A DNA stretch of 64,000 bases from Pseudomonas chlororaphis (GTDB lineage: Bacteria > Pseudomonadota > Gammaproteobacteria > Pseudomonadales > Pseudomonadaceae). A program made the translations under genes and the position numbers. Location: positions 620,001 through 684,000 of the forward strand of contig NZ_MOAL01000001.1 of the NCBI RefSeq assembly GCF_003731765.1. The letters run 5' to 3'. Positions 17,734 to 26,360 of the stretch are shown one piece after another (positions within the stretch are counted from its first letter, which is position 1; each line of letters opens with the position of its first letter). The notes below the pieces were generated by a model. It did not search any database and was not told the DNA's origin. It saw only the letters and a list, made by a program, of their open reading frames with translations.

Positions 17734-18657
17734 TTACTCGCTACGCGGATCGAGGATGTCCCGCAGGCCATCGCCCAACAGGTTGAAAGCCAGGCTGACC
17801 AACATGATCGCAGCGCCTGGAACGGCTACCAGCCACCAGCACTCGAGCATGTAGCGACGGCCTGTGGAAATCATCGCGCCCCACTCCGGCAGCGGCGCCT
17901 GGGCACCCAGGCCGAGGAAGCCCAGGGCGGCGGCGGTGAGGATGATGCCGGCCATGTTCATGGTCAGGCGGATGATCACCGACGACAGGCACATGGGCAC
18001 GATGTGGCGCAGGATGATCCGCGCCGAGGACGCGCCTTGCAGTTCGACCGCGACCACGAAGTCGGCCTTGCGCAGGGACAGGGTTTCCGCCCGCGCCAGA
18101 CGGGCGATGGGCGGCCAGGAGGTCAGCGCAATGGCCACCACCGCATGCTCCAGGCCAGGGCCGAGGGCGGCGATGAACGCCAGCGCCAGCACCAGGCTGG
18201 GGAAAGAAATGAAGATGTCGGTCAGGCGCATGAACACCGTGTCGACAATGCCGCCGTAGTAGCCCGAGACGGTGCCGATAAACAGCCCGATGGGGCCGAC
18301 GATCACGGTGACCAGGGCAATGATGTAGAGGGTGATGCGCGAGCCATAGACCAGCCGGCTGAAGATGTCGCGGCCGTACTCATCGGTGCCGAACCAGTGG
18401 GCGGCGCCGGGTGCCTGCAGGGCATTGGCCAGGTTCTGCACCACCGGGTCATGGGTGGCGATCCACGGGGCGAACGCCGCCACCACGATCAACAGCACCG
18501 CGACCAGCAGCCCGGCCAGGGTCATGGGGTTACGCAACAAGTGGCGCAGGACCCGCAGGCCGCTCTTGCACAAGGCATCGAAGCTGGAGCCGGGGGTACG
18601 ATCGGCCTGGCGCTTGGCGGTGGTGTCGGTAGAAGACATGTTGGCAATCATCGGCAT
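17734..18657 (-). CDS. Dpp/Opp-type ABC permease (DppC-like)
   Basis: 307 residues. After a hydrophilic N-terminus there is a first helix at about 45-68, a periplasmic section containing HWFGTDEYGRDIFSRLVYG, the DppC-family hallmark, then further helices. The ATPase-contact EAA loop is ELQGASSARIILRHIVP. The ATG at 18657 has no strong ribosome-binding site, and an internal ATG at 18639 is possible. It forms the translocation channel with the DppB-like permease at 20375-21412. The paralogous binding-protein gene at 18714-20324 separates the two permease genes, which is unusual. Confidence 0.88.
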   Translation of the reverse strand: MPMIANMSSTDTTAKRQADRTPGSSFDALCKSGLRVLRHLLRNPMTLAGLLVAVLLIVVAAFAPWIATHDPVVQNLANALQAPGAAHWFGTDEYGRDIFSRLVYGSRITLYIIALVTVIVGPIGLFIGTVSGYYGGIVDTVFMRLTDIFISFPSLVLALAFIAALGPGLEHAVVAIALTSWPPIARLARAETLSLRKADFVVAVELQGASSARIILRHIVPMCLSSVIIRLTMNMAGIILTAAALGFLGLGAQAPLPEWGAMISTGRRYMLECWWLVAVPGAAIMLVSLAFNLLGDGLRDILDPRSE

Positions 18658-18713
18658 GTTCTCGATTTGAAATCAGGATCACCCGGCGCGCCAACAGGCG
18701 CGCCAGGCGGCAC

Positions 18714-20324
18714 TCAGCGTTGCTTGTAGACGCCCAGGTAACGGGTGGCTTCGGCGTCATCGCCGTCGAAGCCTTTAACGTCGGCAGCGCTGACCACGGT
18801 GTCGGTCATCTGGGAAATCATCATGATCGGGCCGACCTGCTGGTCGTAGAGCTTCTGCGCCTGGTGGTACATGCTCAGGCGCTTGTCACTGTCACGCTCC
18901 ACACCAACCTTGTCGATCAGGGTGTTGAGTTCCGGGCTGAAGAACGAGGCGCGCCAGCCCTGGAAGTTCGGCAAGCCGGCGTCGTCGCTGTTGTTGGGGT
19001 TGTAGGCAAAGGTCCGCAGGCTGAAGTACGGGTGCGGGTAACGTTCGGCGCCGCGGGCGACGATGATCTCGAAGTTGCGCGCACGCATGGCGCCGTACAC
19101 CTGATTGCCGGTGCCGGTGACGATGCTGGCCTTGATCCCGCCTTCGGCGAGGGTCGATTGCAGGCGCGCGGCGATGTCGATGAACGGCGGCTCAGACAAA
19201 GTGCGGATGGTGGTGGTGAAGCCTTCCGGGTAGCCGGCTTCGGCCAGCAGCTTTTTGGCCTTGGCCACGTCCATGTGATAACCCGGGTCCGGCAGGCGGG
19301 CTTCCAGGCTCAGTTGCATCGGCTGCTGGTTGAGCTTGCCGTAGTACGGCATGACCTGCTCATCCAGGCCCTTGTAGTCGATCAGGTTGCGCACCGCTTC
19401 GCGGACCTTGGGCTTGGCGAACTCGGGCTGCTTCATGCTCATGGCCACGTAGTACATGGTGCCGCGCTGCAGGGACTGCACCTGGATTTTTTCCGAGCCG
19501 TCGATGGCACGGATGTCCGGTGCGGCCATGCCATAGGCCAGGTCAAGGTCGCCGCGCTCCAGCATCAGGCGCAGGGACTGGGATTCGGTCATGTGCCGCA
19601 CCACCACACGCTTGAGCTTGGCCGCGCCGCCCCAGTAGCCGTCGAAGCGGGTCAGCAGCAGGGAATCGTTGGCGCTCCACTTGGTCAGCACGAACGGGCC
19701 GCTGCCGGCTTCGTTGGTCACCAGCCAGCCGGCGCCCAGGTCGCCATTCTTCTCGTGGGCCAGGGCCGTCTTGCGGTCCACCACCACGGCGCTAGGGGAA
19801 ATGGCCAGGGAGTCCACCAGCAGCAGCGGGTCCATGACTTGCGGCAGGTCGATGGTCAGGGTGTGGGTGTCGGTGGCGCGGATCAGCGACTGAATGTTGT
19901 CGACGCTGTAGCCGTAGGCCTTCCAGGTGGTGGCCAAGCCGAAGTTGAGCTTCATCACCCGGTACAGCGACCAGGCCACGTCTTCAGCGGTCAGCGGGTT
20001 GCCGGAGTGGAACTTCACGTCCTGGCGCAGGTGGAACGTCACTTGCTTGCCGTCTTCGCTGATCTCCCAGCGTTCGGCCAGTTGCGGCAGGTGTTTTTCC
20101 GGGCTGCCGTTGTCGCGCTTGATCAGAGTGTCGTAGAGGTTGGCGTTGACCCCGGACGCATCCAGGCCCGGGGCGTTGGCCGGGTCGATGGAGAACAGGT
20201 TGACCATGCTCATGCCGACGATCAGTTGGTCGGCGGGCGTCTTGGCCTGCACTGCCGCCATCGGCCCCAGGGTCAGGACAGCGGCCAACAGGCTGAGGTG
20301 CAGTTTGGTAAAAGCAGTCTTCAT
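18714..20324 (-). CDS. ABC transporter periplasmic binding protein, family 5 (copy 2)
   Basis: 536 residues from the ATG at 20324 with AAGGA about 7 nt upstream. An upstream in-frame extension has no signal peptide and is rejected. The signal peptide ends at AAVQA-KTPADQ. SBP family 5 hallmarks are LAERWEISEDGKQVTFHLRQDVKFHSG near 100 and the C-terminal lobe with AGYPEGFTTTI. It is the same length as the product of 21481-23091 and clearly a duplicate of it (both start AKTPADQLIVGMSM after cleavage). It should deliver substrate to the DppBC-type channel of the same operon. The substrate is not determined by sequence. Confidence 0.9.
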   Translation of the reverse strand: MKTAFTKLHLSLLAAVLTLGPMAAVQAKTPADQLIVGMSMVNLFSIDPANAPGLDASGVNANLYDTLIKRDNGSPEKHLPQLAERWEISEDGKQVTFHLRQDVKFHSGNPLTAEDVAWSLYRVMKLNFGLATTWKAYGYSVDNIQSLIRATDTHTLTIDLPQVMDPLLLVDSLAISPSAVVVDRKTALAHEKNGDLGAGWLVTNEAGSGPFVLTKWSANDSLLLTRFDGYWGGAAKLKRVVVRHMTESQSLRLMLERGDLDLAYGMAAPDIRAIDGSEKIQVQSLQRGTMYYVAMSMKQPEFAKPKVREAVRNLIDYKGLDEQVMPYYGKLNQQPMQLSLEARLPDPGYHMDVAKAKKLLAEAGYPEGFTTTIRTLSEPPFIDIAARLQSTLAEGGIKASIVTGTGNQVYGAMRARNFEIIVARGAERYPHPYFSLRTFAYNPNNSDDAGLPNFQGWRASFFSPELNTLIDKVGVERDSDKRLSMYHQAQKLYDQQVGPIMMISQMTDTVVSAADVKGFDGDDAEATRYLGVYKQR

Positions 20325-20374
20325 TCGAGCGTCCTTTTTTATAGTTTTATCGGTTCGGCAGCTGGGGTTGCGAA

Positions 20375-21412
20375 TTAGCGGGTCCGTGGGTCGAACACCT
20401 TGTACAGGGCATCGCTGATCAGGTTCAGGGCGACAAAAATCAAGCCGATCACCAGCACGCAACCCATCACGGCGTTCATGTCGCCGAGCATCAGGCTGCT
20501 GGTCAGGTACTGGCCGAAACCGGGCCAGGCGAAGACCGTCTCGATCAATACCGCGCCTTCGAGCAGGGAGCCGTAGGCCAGGGCCACCACGGTCAGCAGT
20601 TGCACGAGGATGTTGCGGAAGGCATGGCCCCAGACCACCTGGCGGCGGGACAAGCCCTTGACCCGGGCGGTGATGATGTATTCCTGGGACAGCTGTTCCA
20701 GCATGAAGCTGCGGGTCATGCGGCTGATGTAGGCCACCGAGTTGAGGCCCAGGATCAGCGCCGGCAGGACGATATGGCGCAGGGCACTGGTGAAGGCTTC
20801 CCAGTCCCCGGCCAGGGCCGAGTCGATCAGCAGCAAACCGGTCACGTCGGGGACCATGCCGTCGTAAGCCAGGTCGATGCGGCCGGCGCCACCGGCCCAG
20901 CCGAGCCAGGCGTAGAACACCAGCAGGCCCATCATGCCCAGCCAGAAAATCGGTGTGGAGTAGCCAAACAGGGTGATGACCCGGGCCACATGGTCGCCCA
21001 GGCGGCCCTGGTTGCTGGCCGCGCAGACGCCCAGTGGCAGGCCGATCAGCACGCCGAAGAGAATGGCCAGGGTGGCCAGCTCGATGGTCGCCGGGAACAC
21101 GCGACGGATGTCGTCGAGTACCGGGTGGCCGGTCAACAGGGCGTTGCCGAAGTTACCGTGCAGCAAGTCATTGAGGTACAGGCCGAACTGGGTCCAGATC
21201 GGCTTGTCCAGGCCCATGGCCCGGTACACCTGGTCGTAGGTGGAGCTGTCGGCGTCTGGCCCGACCACCGCCAGCACGGGATCCAGCGGCATGACCCGAC
21301 CAATGACGAAGGTCAGTGCCAGCAGGCCAAGCAAGGTCACCAGGACCGTGCTGGCACGCCGGGCGGTATTGGAAGCGCGGGCCCCCAATACGGAGGCAGT
21401 CGAAACAAACAT
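20375..21412 (-). CDS. Dpp/Opp-type ABC permease (DppB-like)
   Basis: 345 residues, starting at an ATG with AGGAG about 8 nt upstream. Six helices are predicted (first at about 22-42). The family run MGLDKPIWTQFGLYLNDLLHGNFG is in the periplasmic section, and the EAA-type loop is YIITARVKGLSRRQVVWGHAFRN. It pairs with the DppC-like permease at 17734-18657. It lies between two paralogous binding-protein genes. Confidence 0.9.
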   Translation of the reverse strand: MFVSTASVLGARASNTARRASTVLVTLLGLLALTFVIGRVMPLDPVLAVVGPDADSSTYDQVYRAMGLDKPIWTQFGLYLNDLLHGNFGNALLTGHPVLDDIRRVFPATIELATLAILFGVLIGLPLGVCAASNQGRLGDHVARVITLFGYSTPIFWLGMMGLLVFYAWLGWAGGAGRIDLAYDGMVPDVTGLLLIDSALAGDWEAFTSALRHIVLPALILGLNSVAYISRMTRSFMLEQLSQEYIITARVKGLSRRQVVWGHAFRNILVQLLTVVALAYGSLLEGAVLIETVFAWPGFGQYLTSSLMLGDMNAVMGCVLVIGLIFVALNLISDALYKVFDPRTR

Positions 21413-21480
21413 AGTGAACTCCTGATCAATCGGTCACCGCTGCATCCAGGGGCGCGGGGCCGAAGCCCCACGCCGTCCTG

Positions 21481-23091
21481 TCAGCGCTTTTTGTAGACGT
21501 CTTTGTAGCGAGTGGTGGCGGCGGTGTGGCCCTGATAGTCGACGACATCGCCGTAAATCAGCACCGTATCGGTCATCTGCGAGATCGGCAGGATGGCGCC
21601 CACTTGTTGATCGAGCTGTTCCTGAACCTTGCGGTAGTCGGCCAGTTGCTTGGCGGCGTCCGGCTCGACTTCGGCACTCTCGATCAACTGGTTCAACTCG
21701 GGGCTGTAGAACGAGGTGCGCCAGCCCTGGAAGTTGCTCAGCTTGGCTTCGTCGCGGTTGTCCGGGTTGTACACCAGGGTGCGCAGGCTGGAGTGCGGAT
21801 GGCGCTCTGCCCCGCCACCGCCACGGCCGACGATGATGTCGAAGCTGCGTTCACGCATGGCGCCGTAAATCTGGTTGCCGGTGCCGGTGATGATGCTGGC
21901 CTGGATCCCGGCCTGGGCCAGGGTCGACTGCAGGTTGGAAGCGATGTTGATGAACGGCGGTTCGGCCAGTACCCGAATGGTGGTCTTGAAGCCGTTGGGG
22001 TAACCGGCTTCGGCCAACAGCTTCTTGGCTTCCTCGACGTTCAGGCGGTAGCCCGGGTCGGGCAGGCGCGCCGGCAGGCCCAGGGGCAGCGGGCGCTGGT
22101 TGATCAGCCCGTAGTGCGGCATCACAGTCTGGTTGATGCCCTGGTAGTCGATCAGCGAACGCACGGCCTTGCGCACACGGGCGTCGGCGAACATCGGCTG
22201 TTTGACGCTCAGGGCGACGTAGTAGAGGGTGCCGCGCTGCAGGGTCTGGGTGCGGACTTTGTCGCTGCTTTGCAGGGCTTCGATATCAGGCGCGGACATG
22301 CCTTTGGCGATGTCTAGGTCGCCGCGTTCGATCATCAGGCGCAAGGATTGGGACTCGGTCATGTTGCGCATGACGATGCGCTTGAGCTTGGCCGGGCCGC
22401 CCCAGTAGCCGTCGAAACGGGTCATGAGGATCACGTCGTTGGCGCGCCAGTCGTTGAGCACGAAGGCCCCGCTGCCGGCGGCGTGGGTCACCAGCCAGGC
22501 GGCCCCCAGGTCATTGTTCTTCTGGTTTTCCAGGACTTTCTTGCGATCGAGGACGAAGGCGCTGGGCGACGTCGCCAGGGTATTGAGCACCAGCATCGGG
22601 TCGGTGGGCCGTGGCAGCTCGATGACAAAGGTGTTGGCGTCGGTGGCGCGCATGGTGCTTTCGACGTTGTCGGCGCTGAAACCGTAGGCCTTCCAGGTCG
22701 AGGCCAGGGCCAGGTTGAGCTTGAGCACCCGTTGCAGCGACCAGGCCACGTCTTCGGCACTCAGTGGGTTGCCGGACTGGAACTTCACACCGGAGCGCAG
22801 GTGGAAAGTCAGGGTCTTGCGGTCTTCGCTGACTTCCCAGCGTTCGGCCAGGGCCGGCACCAGGCGATCGGGCTGGGCCACGTCCTGCACCAGCAGCATG
22901 TCGTAGAGGTTGGCGTTGATCTCCGAGACATCCAGCCCGGTAGCGGCAGCAGGATCCAGGGACAACAGGTTGATCATGCTCATGCCGACGATCAGTTGGT
23001 CGGCCGGGGTTTTGGCATAGACGGCAGGCACGGCGGTGATCGCCAGCGTAGCCGCAAATACCCGCGCCCAAAGCGAGGGGAGAATGCTCAT
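21481..23091 (-). CDS. ABC transporter periplasmic binding protein, family 5 (copy 1)
   Basis: 536 residues from the ATG at 23091 (AAAGG about 11 nt upstream). An N-terminal extension in the open frame is not signal-like. The signal peptide ends at AVYA-KTPADQ. Family-5 motifs match its paralogue (LAERWEVSEDRKTLTFHLRSGVKFQSG). Retention of two full-length copies around one permease gene suggests different substrates (for example mono- and di-uronides) or different affinities for one channel. It follows the enolase-superfamily gene in the same operon. Confidence 0.9.
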   Translation of the reverse strand: MSILPSLWARVFAATLAITAVPAVYAKTPADQLIVGMSMINLLSLDPAAATGLDVSEINANLYDMLLVQDVAQPDRLVPALAERWEVSEDRKTLTFHLRSGVKFQSGNPLSAEDVAWSLQRVLKLNLALASTWKAYGFSADNVESTMRATDANTFVIELPRPTDPMLVLNTLATSPSAFVLDRKKVLENQKNNDLGAAWLVTHAAGSGAFVLNDWRANDVILMTRFDGYWGGPAKLKRIVMRNMTESQSLRLMIERGDLDIAKGMSAPDIEALQSSDKVRTQTLQRGTLYYVALSVKQPMFADARVRKAVRSLIDYQGINQTVMPHYGLINQRPLPLGLPARLPDPGYRLNVEEAKKLLAEAGYPNGFKTTIRVLAEPPFINIASNLQSTLAQAGIQASIITGTGNQIYGAMRERSFDIIVGRGGGGAERHPHSSLRTLVYNPDNRDEAKLSNFQGWRTSFYSPELNQLIESAEVEPDAAKQLADYRKVQEQLDQQVGAILPISQMTDTVLIYGDVVDYQGHTAATTRYKDVYKKR

Positions 23092-23163
23092 AGTGAGAGT
23101 GCCTTTCTTATATTTATAGGGCTCTCGGGCGACCCGGCATGGGCCGGGACGCCCGGACACAAA

Positions 23164-24318
23164 TCAGAAGCTGTTGAGCGTATTGGTCTCGATGAACTCG
23201 AAATCAATTTCTTCGCCCAGGCCCGGCAAGTCGGACAGGTGGACAAAACCGTCGTTGTCCATCGGGTCGACCAGACGCTTGAGGTAGGCCGGGACTTCGT
23301 CGTAATCCAGGTACGGGTGCAACAGGCCGCGCTCGTACCAGGTGCAGTTCTTGATCGCGCCGACCACTGCCAGGTTGGCCGCGCCGTTGCCGTGGATCTC
23401 GCAATCCATGCCGAAGGATTCGGCCATGTGCGCGACTTTCAGGCACGGGGCGATACCGCCGACACCGGCCACACCGGCACGCAGGATGTCGCAGACATCG
23501 TTCTTCACCCAGCTGGCACGGCTCAGGTGCTTGCCAGCCAGGGTTTCCGGGCCCAGGACCGGGATGTCCAACTGGCCCGCGAGCCAGGCGTAGGATTCGG
23601 CAGAGTCTTCCATCATCGGTTCTTCGAACCAGGCGAAGTCGAGCTTCTCCAGCTCACGGCCGATGTAGAGAGCGTCGGTGCGGTTGTACCAGTGGTAGCC
23701 GTCGAGCATCAGGGCGATGTCCGGGCCGACCGCTTCACGCACGGCGGCGCAGGCTTTGACGTCGATGCGCGGGCTTGGCGCGAAGGATACCGGCGGCATC
23801 CAGGTGTGCAGCTTGATCGCCTTGTAGCCACGCTTGACCAGGGTTTCGGCAAAACGACCGTAGTCTTCCGGTGTCGCCAGGCCGCCCGGCAGCTCGTCGC
23901 CGCACATGGTCGAACCGTAAGCCGGGACCTTGTCGCGGAAACCACCGATCAGCTTGTGTACCGGCACATTCAGCTTGCGCCCGGCCCAGTCCCACAGGGC
24001 CTGTTCGACCAGGGCCAGGGCACGGTCGGTGAGCTGGCTGGCGCTACCACGCTGCCAGTGCACCAGGTCGTGCCAGATTTTTTCGCGATCGAAAGCGTTC
24101 TGCCCTACCAGCACCTTGCGTACAAAACCATCAAGCACATAAGGACGGATCAGTTCAGGAGCGCCGAAGGCATAACCTTCGTTGCCGTCTTCGGTCTGGA
24201 TGCGCAGCAGGGCCATCTTGGCCTGGGTCACATCACCGGGGTGGGCATGGCCAGCGCTGTCCACTGCGCGGCGGGTGGGATAGGAAAACACCTGGACGTT
24301 GACTGCTGTAATTCTCAT
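23164..24318 (-). CDS. enolase-superfamily acid-sugar dehydratase or cycloisomerase (galactarate pathway)
   Basis: 384 residues from the ATG at 24318. It is a mandelate racemase/muconate lactonising family protein. Metal ligands are Asp206 (LMLDGYHW), Glu232/233 (WFEEP) and Glu258 (GPET). The second-side His-Asp dyad is His309 (CEIHGNG) with Asp277. The first-side motif is K169-L-H171, not the usual KxK. Beside udh, an SMP-30 lactonase and kdgD it should convert galactarate, or galactarolactone, to 5-keto-4-deoxyglucarate. Both galactarate dehydratase (GalrD-III type) and galactarolactone cycloisomerase fit the context, and the sequence alone does not decide. First gene of the minus-strand operon, with an operator at 24379-24395. 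Confidence 0.8.
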   Translation of the reverse strand: MRITAVNVQVFSYPTRRAVDSAGHAHPGDVTQAKMALLRIQTEDGNEGYAFGAPELIRPYVLDGFVRKVLVGQNAFDREKIWHDLVHWQRGSASQLTDRALALVEQALWDWAGRKLNVPVHKLIGGFRDKVPAYGSTMCGDELPGGLATPEDYGRFAETLVKRGYKAIKLHTWMPPVSFAPSPRIDVKACAAVREAVGPDIALMLDGYHWYNRTDALYIGRELEKLDFAWFEEPMMEDSAESYAWLAGQLDIPVLGPETLAGKHLSRASWVKNDVCDILRAGVAGVGGIAPCLKVAHMAESFGMDCEIHGNGAANLAVVGAIKNCTWYERGLLHPYLDYDEVPAYLKRLVDPMDNDGFVHLSDLPGLGEEIDFEFIETNTLNSF

Positions 24319-24332
24319 GGACGTCTTGAGCC

Positions 24333-24340
24333 TTCTTATT
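24333..24340 (-). promoter_or_regulatory. Crc/Hfq-type motif in the enolase-family gene leader
   Basis: The minus strand reads AATAAGAAGG about 15-25 nt before the start codon, with an exact AANAANAA (AATAAGAA) overlapping the probable ribosome-binding site. It predicts translational repression by Hfq/Crc on preferred carbon sources. Confidence 0.5.
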
Positions 24341-24378
24341 GGATTTGTGGCAGGAGGGTCGCCTGTGTTGGATCGATC

Positions 24379-24395
24379 ATACGTCATCGTACAAC
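24379..24395 (-). promoter_or_regulatory. GntR-type operator upstream of the enolase-family gene and transporter operon
   Basis: The minus strand reads GTTGTACGATGACGTAT, about 60 bp before the start codon at 24318, and is almost identical to the kdgD site. It lies in the 362-bp divergent region 24319-24680 that also holds the porin operator. Confidence 0.74.
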
Positions 24396-24570
24396 GCTTG
24401 AAAAGATCCCAAATAACACCTTTGTTTCCCCGCCTAAAACCCGCATTTCAGCCCATAAAAGCGGCCTATTTCAAGTAATCACGCCAGCGAATTTGCAGCA
24501 AAGCCTCGTTCTTGAGCGGTTTCGAAAAGAGATCACACAACCATGCGAATAATTCGTAGACACCCAGAAT

Positions 24571-24587
24571 GTCGTACGATAACGTAT
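24571..24587 (+). promoter_or_regulatory. GntR-type operator upstream of the porin-udh-lactonase genes
   Basis: GTCGTACGATAACGTAT differs from the copy at 24379 (read on the minus strand) at two positions. It lies about 95 bp before the porin start codon. Operators at both ends of the divergent region suggest the regulator controls both directions. Confidence 0.7.
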
Positions 24588-24661
24588 ATCTAAACCCGCC
24601 CTATGGAGCCTCCTGCAACACCTTCTACTGCCAGTAGCACTCTTCAAACGAACCCAACAAA

Positions 24662-24669
24662 AACAATAA
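24662..24669 (+). promoter_or_regulatory. Crc/Hfq-type motif in the porin leader
   Basis: The A-rich run 24651-24675 contains AACAATAA, an exact AANAANAA, within 12 nt of the porin start codon and touching its AGAAGA ribosome-binding site. It is the third such motif in leaders of this locus. Confidence 0.5.
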
Positions 24670-24680
24670 AAGAAGATCGC

Positions 24681-25406
24681 ATGAACACCACACTACGCAC
24701 CCTCGTTACCGTTGCGACCCTTGGCTTGTCTGTCTATGCCAACGCCGACTCCGCCAACATCAACTACCGCCACCAGTTCACTGAAGAGGACAGCGCCCAC
24801 GCTGACCGAATCAAGTTGGGCTATCGCATGGACAGCGGCCTGGGCTTTGAAGCGGAAATCAAATACCGCACTGCCGGTGACCGTGAAGACGTTGCCTACG
24901 ACAACATGGTCAACAACGGCCATGAGTTCACCGTCAGCTACAACTACAAGCTGAGCCCGCAGTCGACGCTGACTCCGGCGTTCCAGATGGACAGCTCGAA
25001 AGACTCCACCACGTACAAGTTCGGCCTCAAGTACAACTACAAGATCAACGACGCCTTCTATGTCGCGACCCGTTATCGTCTGGACGCGAAGAAACTTGAT
25101 CGTGACCAGATCAATGAAGATGTACCTGATCGTGGCAAGGACAACCAAAACACCAACCGTTTTGAAGGTTGGCTGGGTTATACCCCCGCCAACAAGTGGG
25201 CTCTTGAATACCAGTACATCTACTTCAAGACCGACTACATCCGCTACGACAACAAAAAGAGCGACTACGAACAGAACATGATCGTGAAATACAAACTGAC
25301 CAAGGAATGGGTCCCGTTCATGGAAATCGGTGATGTAAAAGTCAGCTCCACCACCGACGACCGTCAGGCGCGCTGGCGTCTGGGGATCCAGTACAACTTC
25401 ATGTAA
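24681..25406 (+). CDS. oligogalacturonate-specific porin (KdgM family)
   Basis: 241 residues from the ATG at 24681 (AGAAGA upstream). An in-frame start at 24603 would bury the signal peptide and is rejected. The signal peptide ends at SVYANA-DSANINYRHQF. The rest is a beta-barrel of alternating short strands rich in Tyr, Lys and Asp (FGLKYNYKIND; GWLGYTPANKWALEYQYIYFK) and ends in Phe-Met. KdgM porins are 12-stranded channels lined with basic residues that pass oligogalacturonides across the outer membrane. It heads the plus-strand genes of the locus and fits with the secreted GH28 enzyme. Confidence 0.85.
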   Translation: MNTTLRTLVTVATLGLSVYANADSANINYRHQFTEEDSAHADRIKLGYRMDSGLGFEAEIKYRTAGDREDVAYDNMVNNGHEFTVSYNYKLSPQSTLTPAFQMDSSKDSTTYKFGLKYNYKINDAFYVATRYRLDAKKLDRDQINEDVPDRGKDNQNTNRFEGWLGYTPANKWALEYQYIYFKTDYIRYDNKKSDYEQNMIVKYKLTKEWVPFMEIGDVKVSSTTDDRQARWRLGIQYNFM

Positions 25407-25416
25407 GTGCCGATCT

Positions 25417-25447
25417 TGCCCGGCGGTCGCGCATCGGCCGCCCGGCA
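25417..25447 (+). other. hairpin between porin and udh genes
   Basis: A GC-rich near-perfect inverted repeat (TGCCCGGCGG against CCGCCCGGCA, one mismatch) directly after the porin stop, with no U-tract. It probably stabilises the porin mRNA 3' end or attenuates transcription into udh. Confidence 0.4.
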
Positions 25448-25500
25448 GATTCCACGGATATCGTTCAACACGCAACCACTGCTTATTGGAAGGCCCCGCC

Positions 25501-26325
25501 ATGACCCCATCGACTCCCTCTCGCAAACCCTTCAACCGCATCCTGCTGACGGGCGCCGCCGGCGGCCTTGGGCAGATCCTGCGGGAAAGCCTGCTGGCCC
25601 ATGCGCACATCATCCGCGTCTCGGACATCAGCGACATGGCCGCCAGCCGTGGCGAACACGAGGAAGTGGTGCCTTGCGACCTGGCCGACAAGGCCGGCGT
25701 CCTGGCACTGGCCCAGGACGTGGATGCCATCGTCCACCTGGGTGGTATTTCGGTGGAGCGTCCGTTCGAGGAAATCCTCGCGGCCAACATCAGCGGCACC
25801 TTCCACATTTATGAAGCGGCCCGTAAACACGGGATCAAGCGCGTGATCTTCGCCAGCTCCAACCACGTCACCGGTTTTTATCCACAGGACGAAAAGATCG
25901 ACGCTCAATCGCCGCGTCGCCCGGACGGCTACTACGGCCTGTCCAAGTCCTATGGCGAAGACCTGGCAACCTTCTATTTCCATCGCTACGGCATCGAAAC
26001 CGTCAGCCTGCGCATCGGCTCCTCGTTCCCGGAACCGCGCAACCTACGCATGTTGTCCACCTGGCTCAGCTACCCGGACCTGGACCGCCTGGTGGAACGC
26101 GCCCTGCTCACTCAAGACGTTGGCCACACCGTGGTCTACGGCGTTTCCGCCAACCGCGACCTGTGGTGGGACAACCGTTACGCCGCGCACCTGGGTTTTG
26201 CCCCTCAGGACAGCTCGGAACGCTTCCGCAGCCAGGTCGAACAGCAGCCCAAGCCGGCCGCCGATGACCCCAACGCCACCTTGCAAGGCGGTGCCTTCTG
26301 CGCAGCCGGCCCGTTCGGCGACTGA
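25501..26325 (+). CDS. udh: uronate dehydrogenase (NAD-dependent)
   Basis: 274 residues from the ATG at 25501 with GGAAGG upstream. Extended SDR fold: nucleotide-binding G-A-A-G-G-L-G at about 18-24, SSNHVTGFYP at 119-128 and the catalytic pair Tyr145/Lys149 (YGLSK). Length and sequence fit Pseudomonas and Agrobacterium Udh, which oxidise D-galacturonate or D-glucuronate to the 1,5-aldarolactone with NAD+. The next gene encodes a lactonase for that product. It is probably induced by release of the GntR-type repressor from the site at 24571. Confidence 0.92.
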   Translation: MTPSTPSRKPFNRILLTGAAGGLGQILRESLLAHAHIIRVSDISDMAASRGEHEEVVPCDLADKAGVLALAQDVDAIVHLGGISVERPFEEILAANISGTFHIYEAARKHGIKRVIFASSNHVTGFYPQDEKIDAQSPRRPDGYYGLSKSYGEDLATFYFHRYGIETVSLRIGSSFPEPRNLRMLSTWLSYPDLDRLVERALLTQDVGHTVVYGVSANRDLWWDNRYAAHLGFAPQDSSERFRSQVEQQPKPAADDPNATLQGGAFCAAGPFGD

Positions 26326-26360
26326 GTCGCCCGATAGCCCCCACTTTGGAAAGGACCGTC

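Noticed and set aside
22348..24552. Long plus-strand frame over the binding protein and enolase-family genes
   Set aside because: Composition is Val/Gly/His-rich without domains, and both minus-strand genes are well supported.
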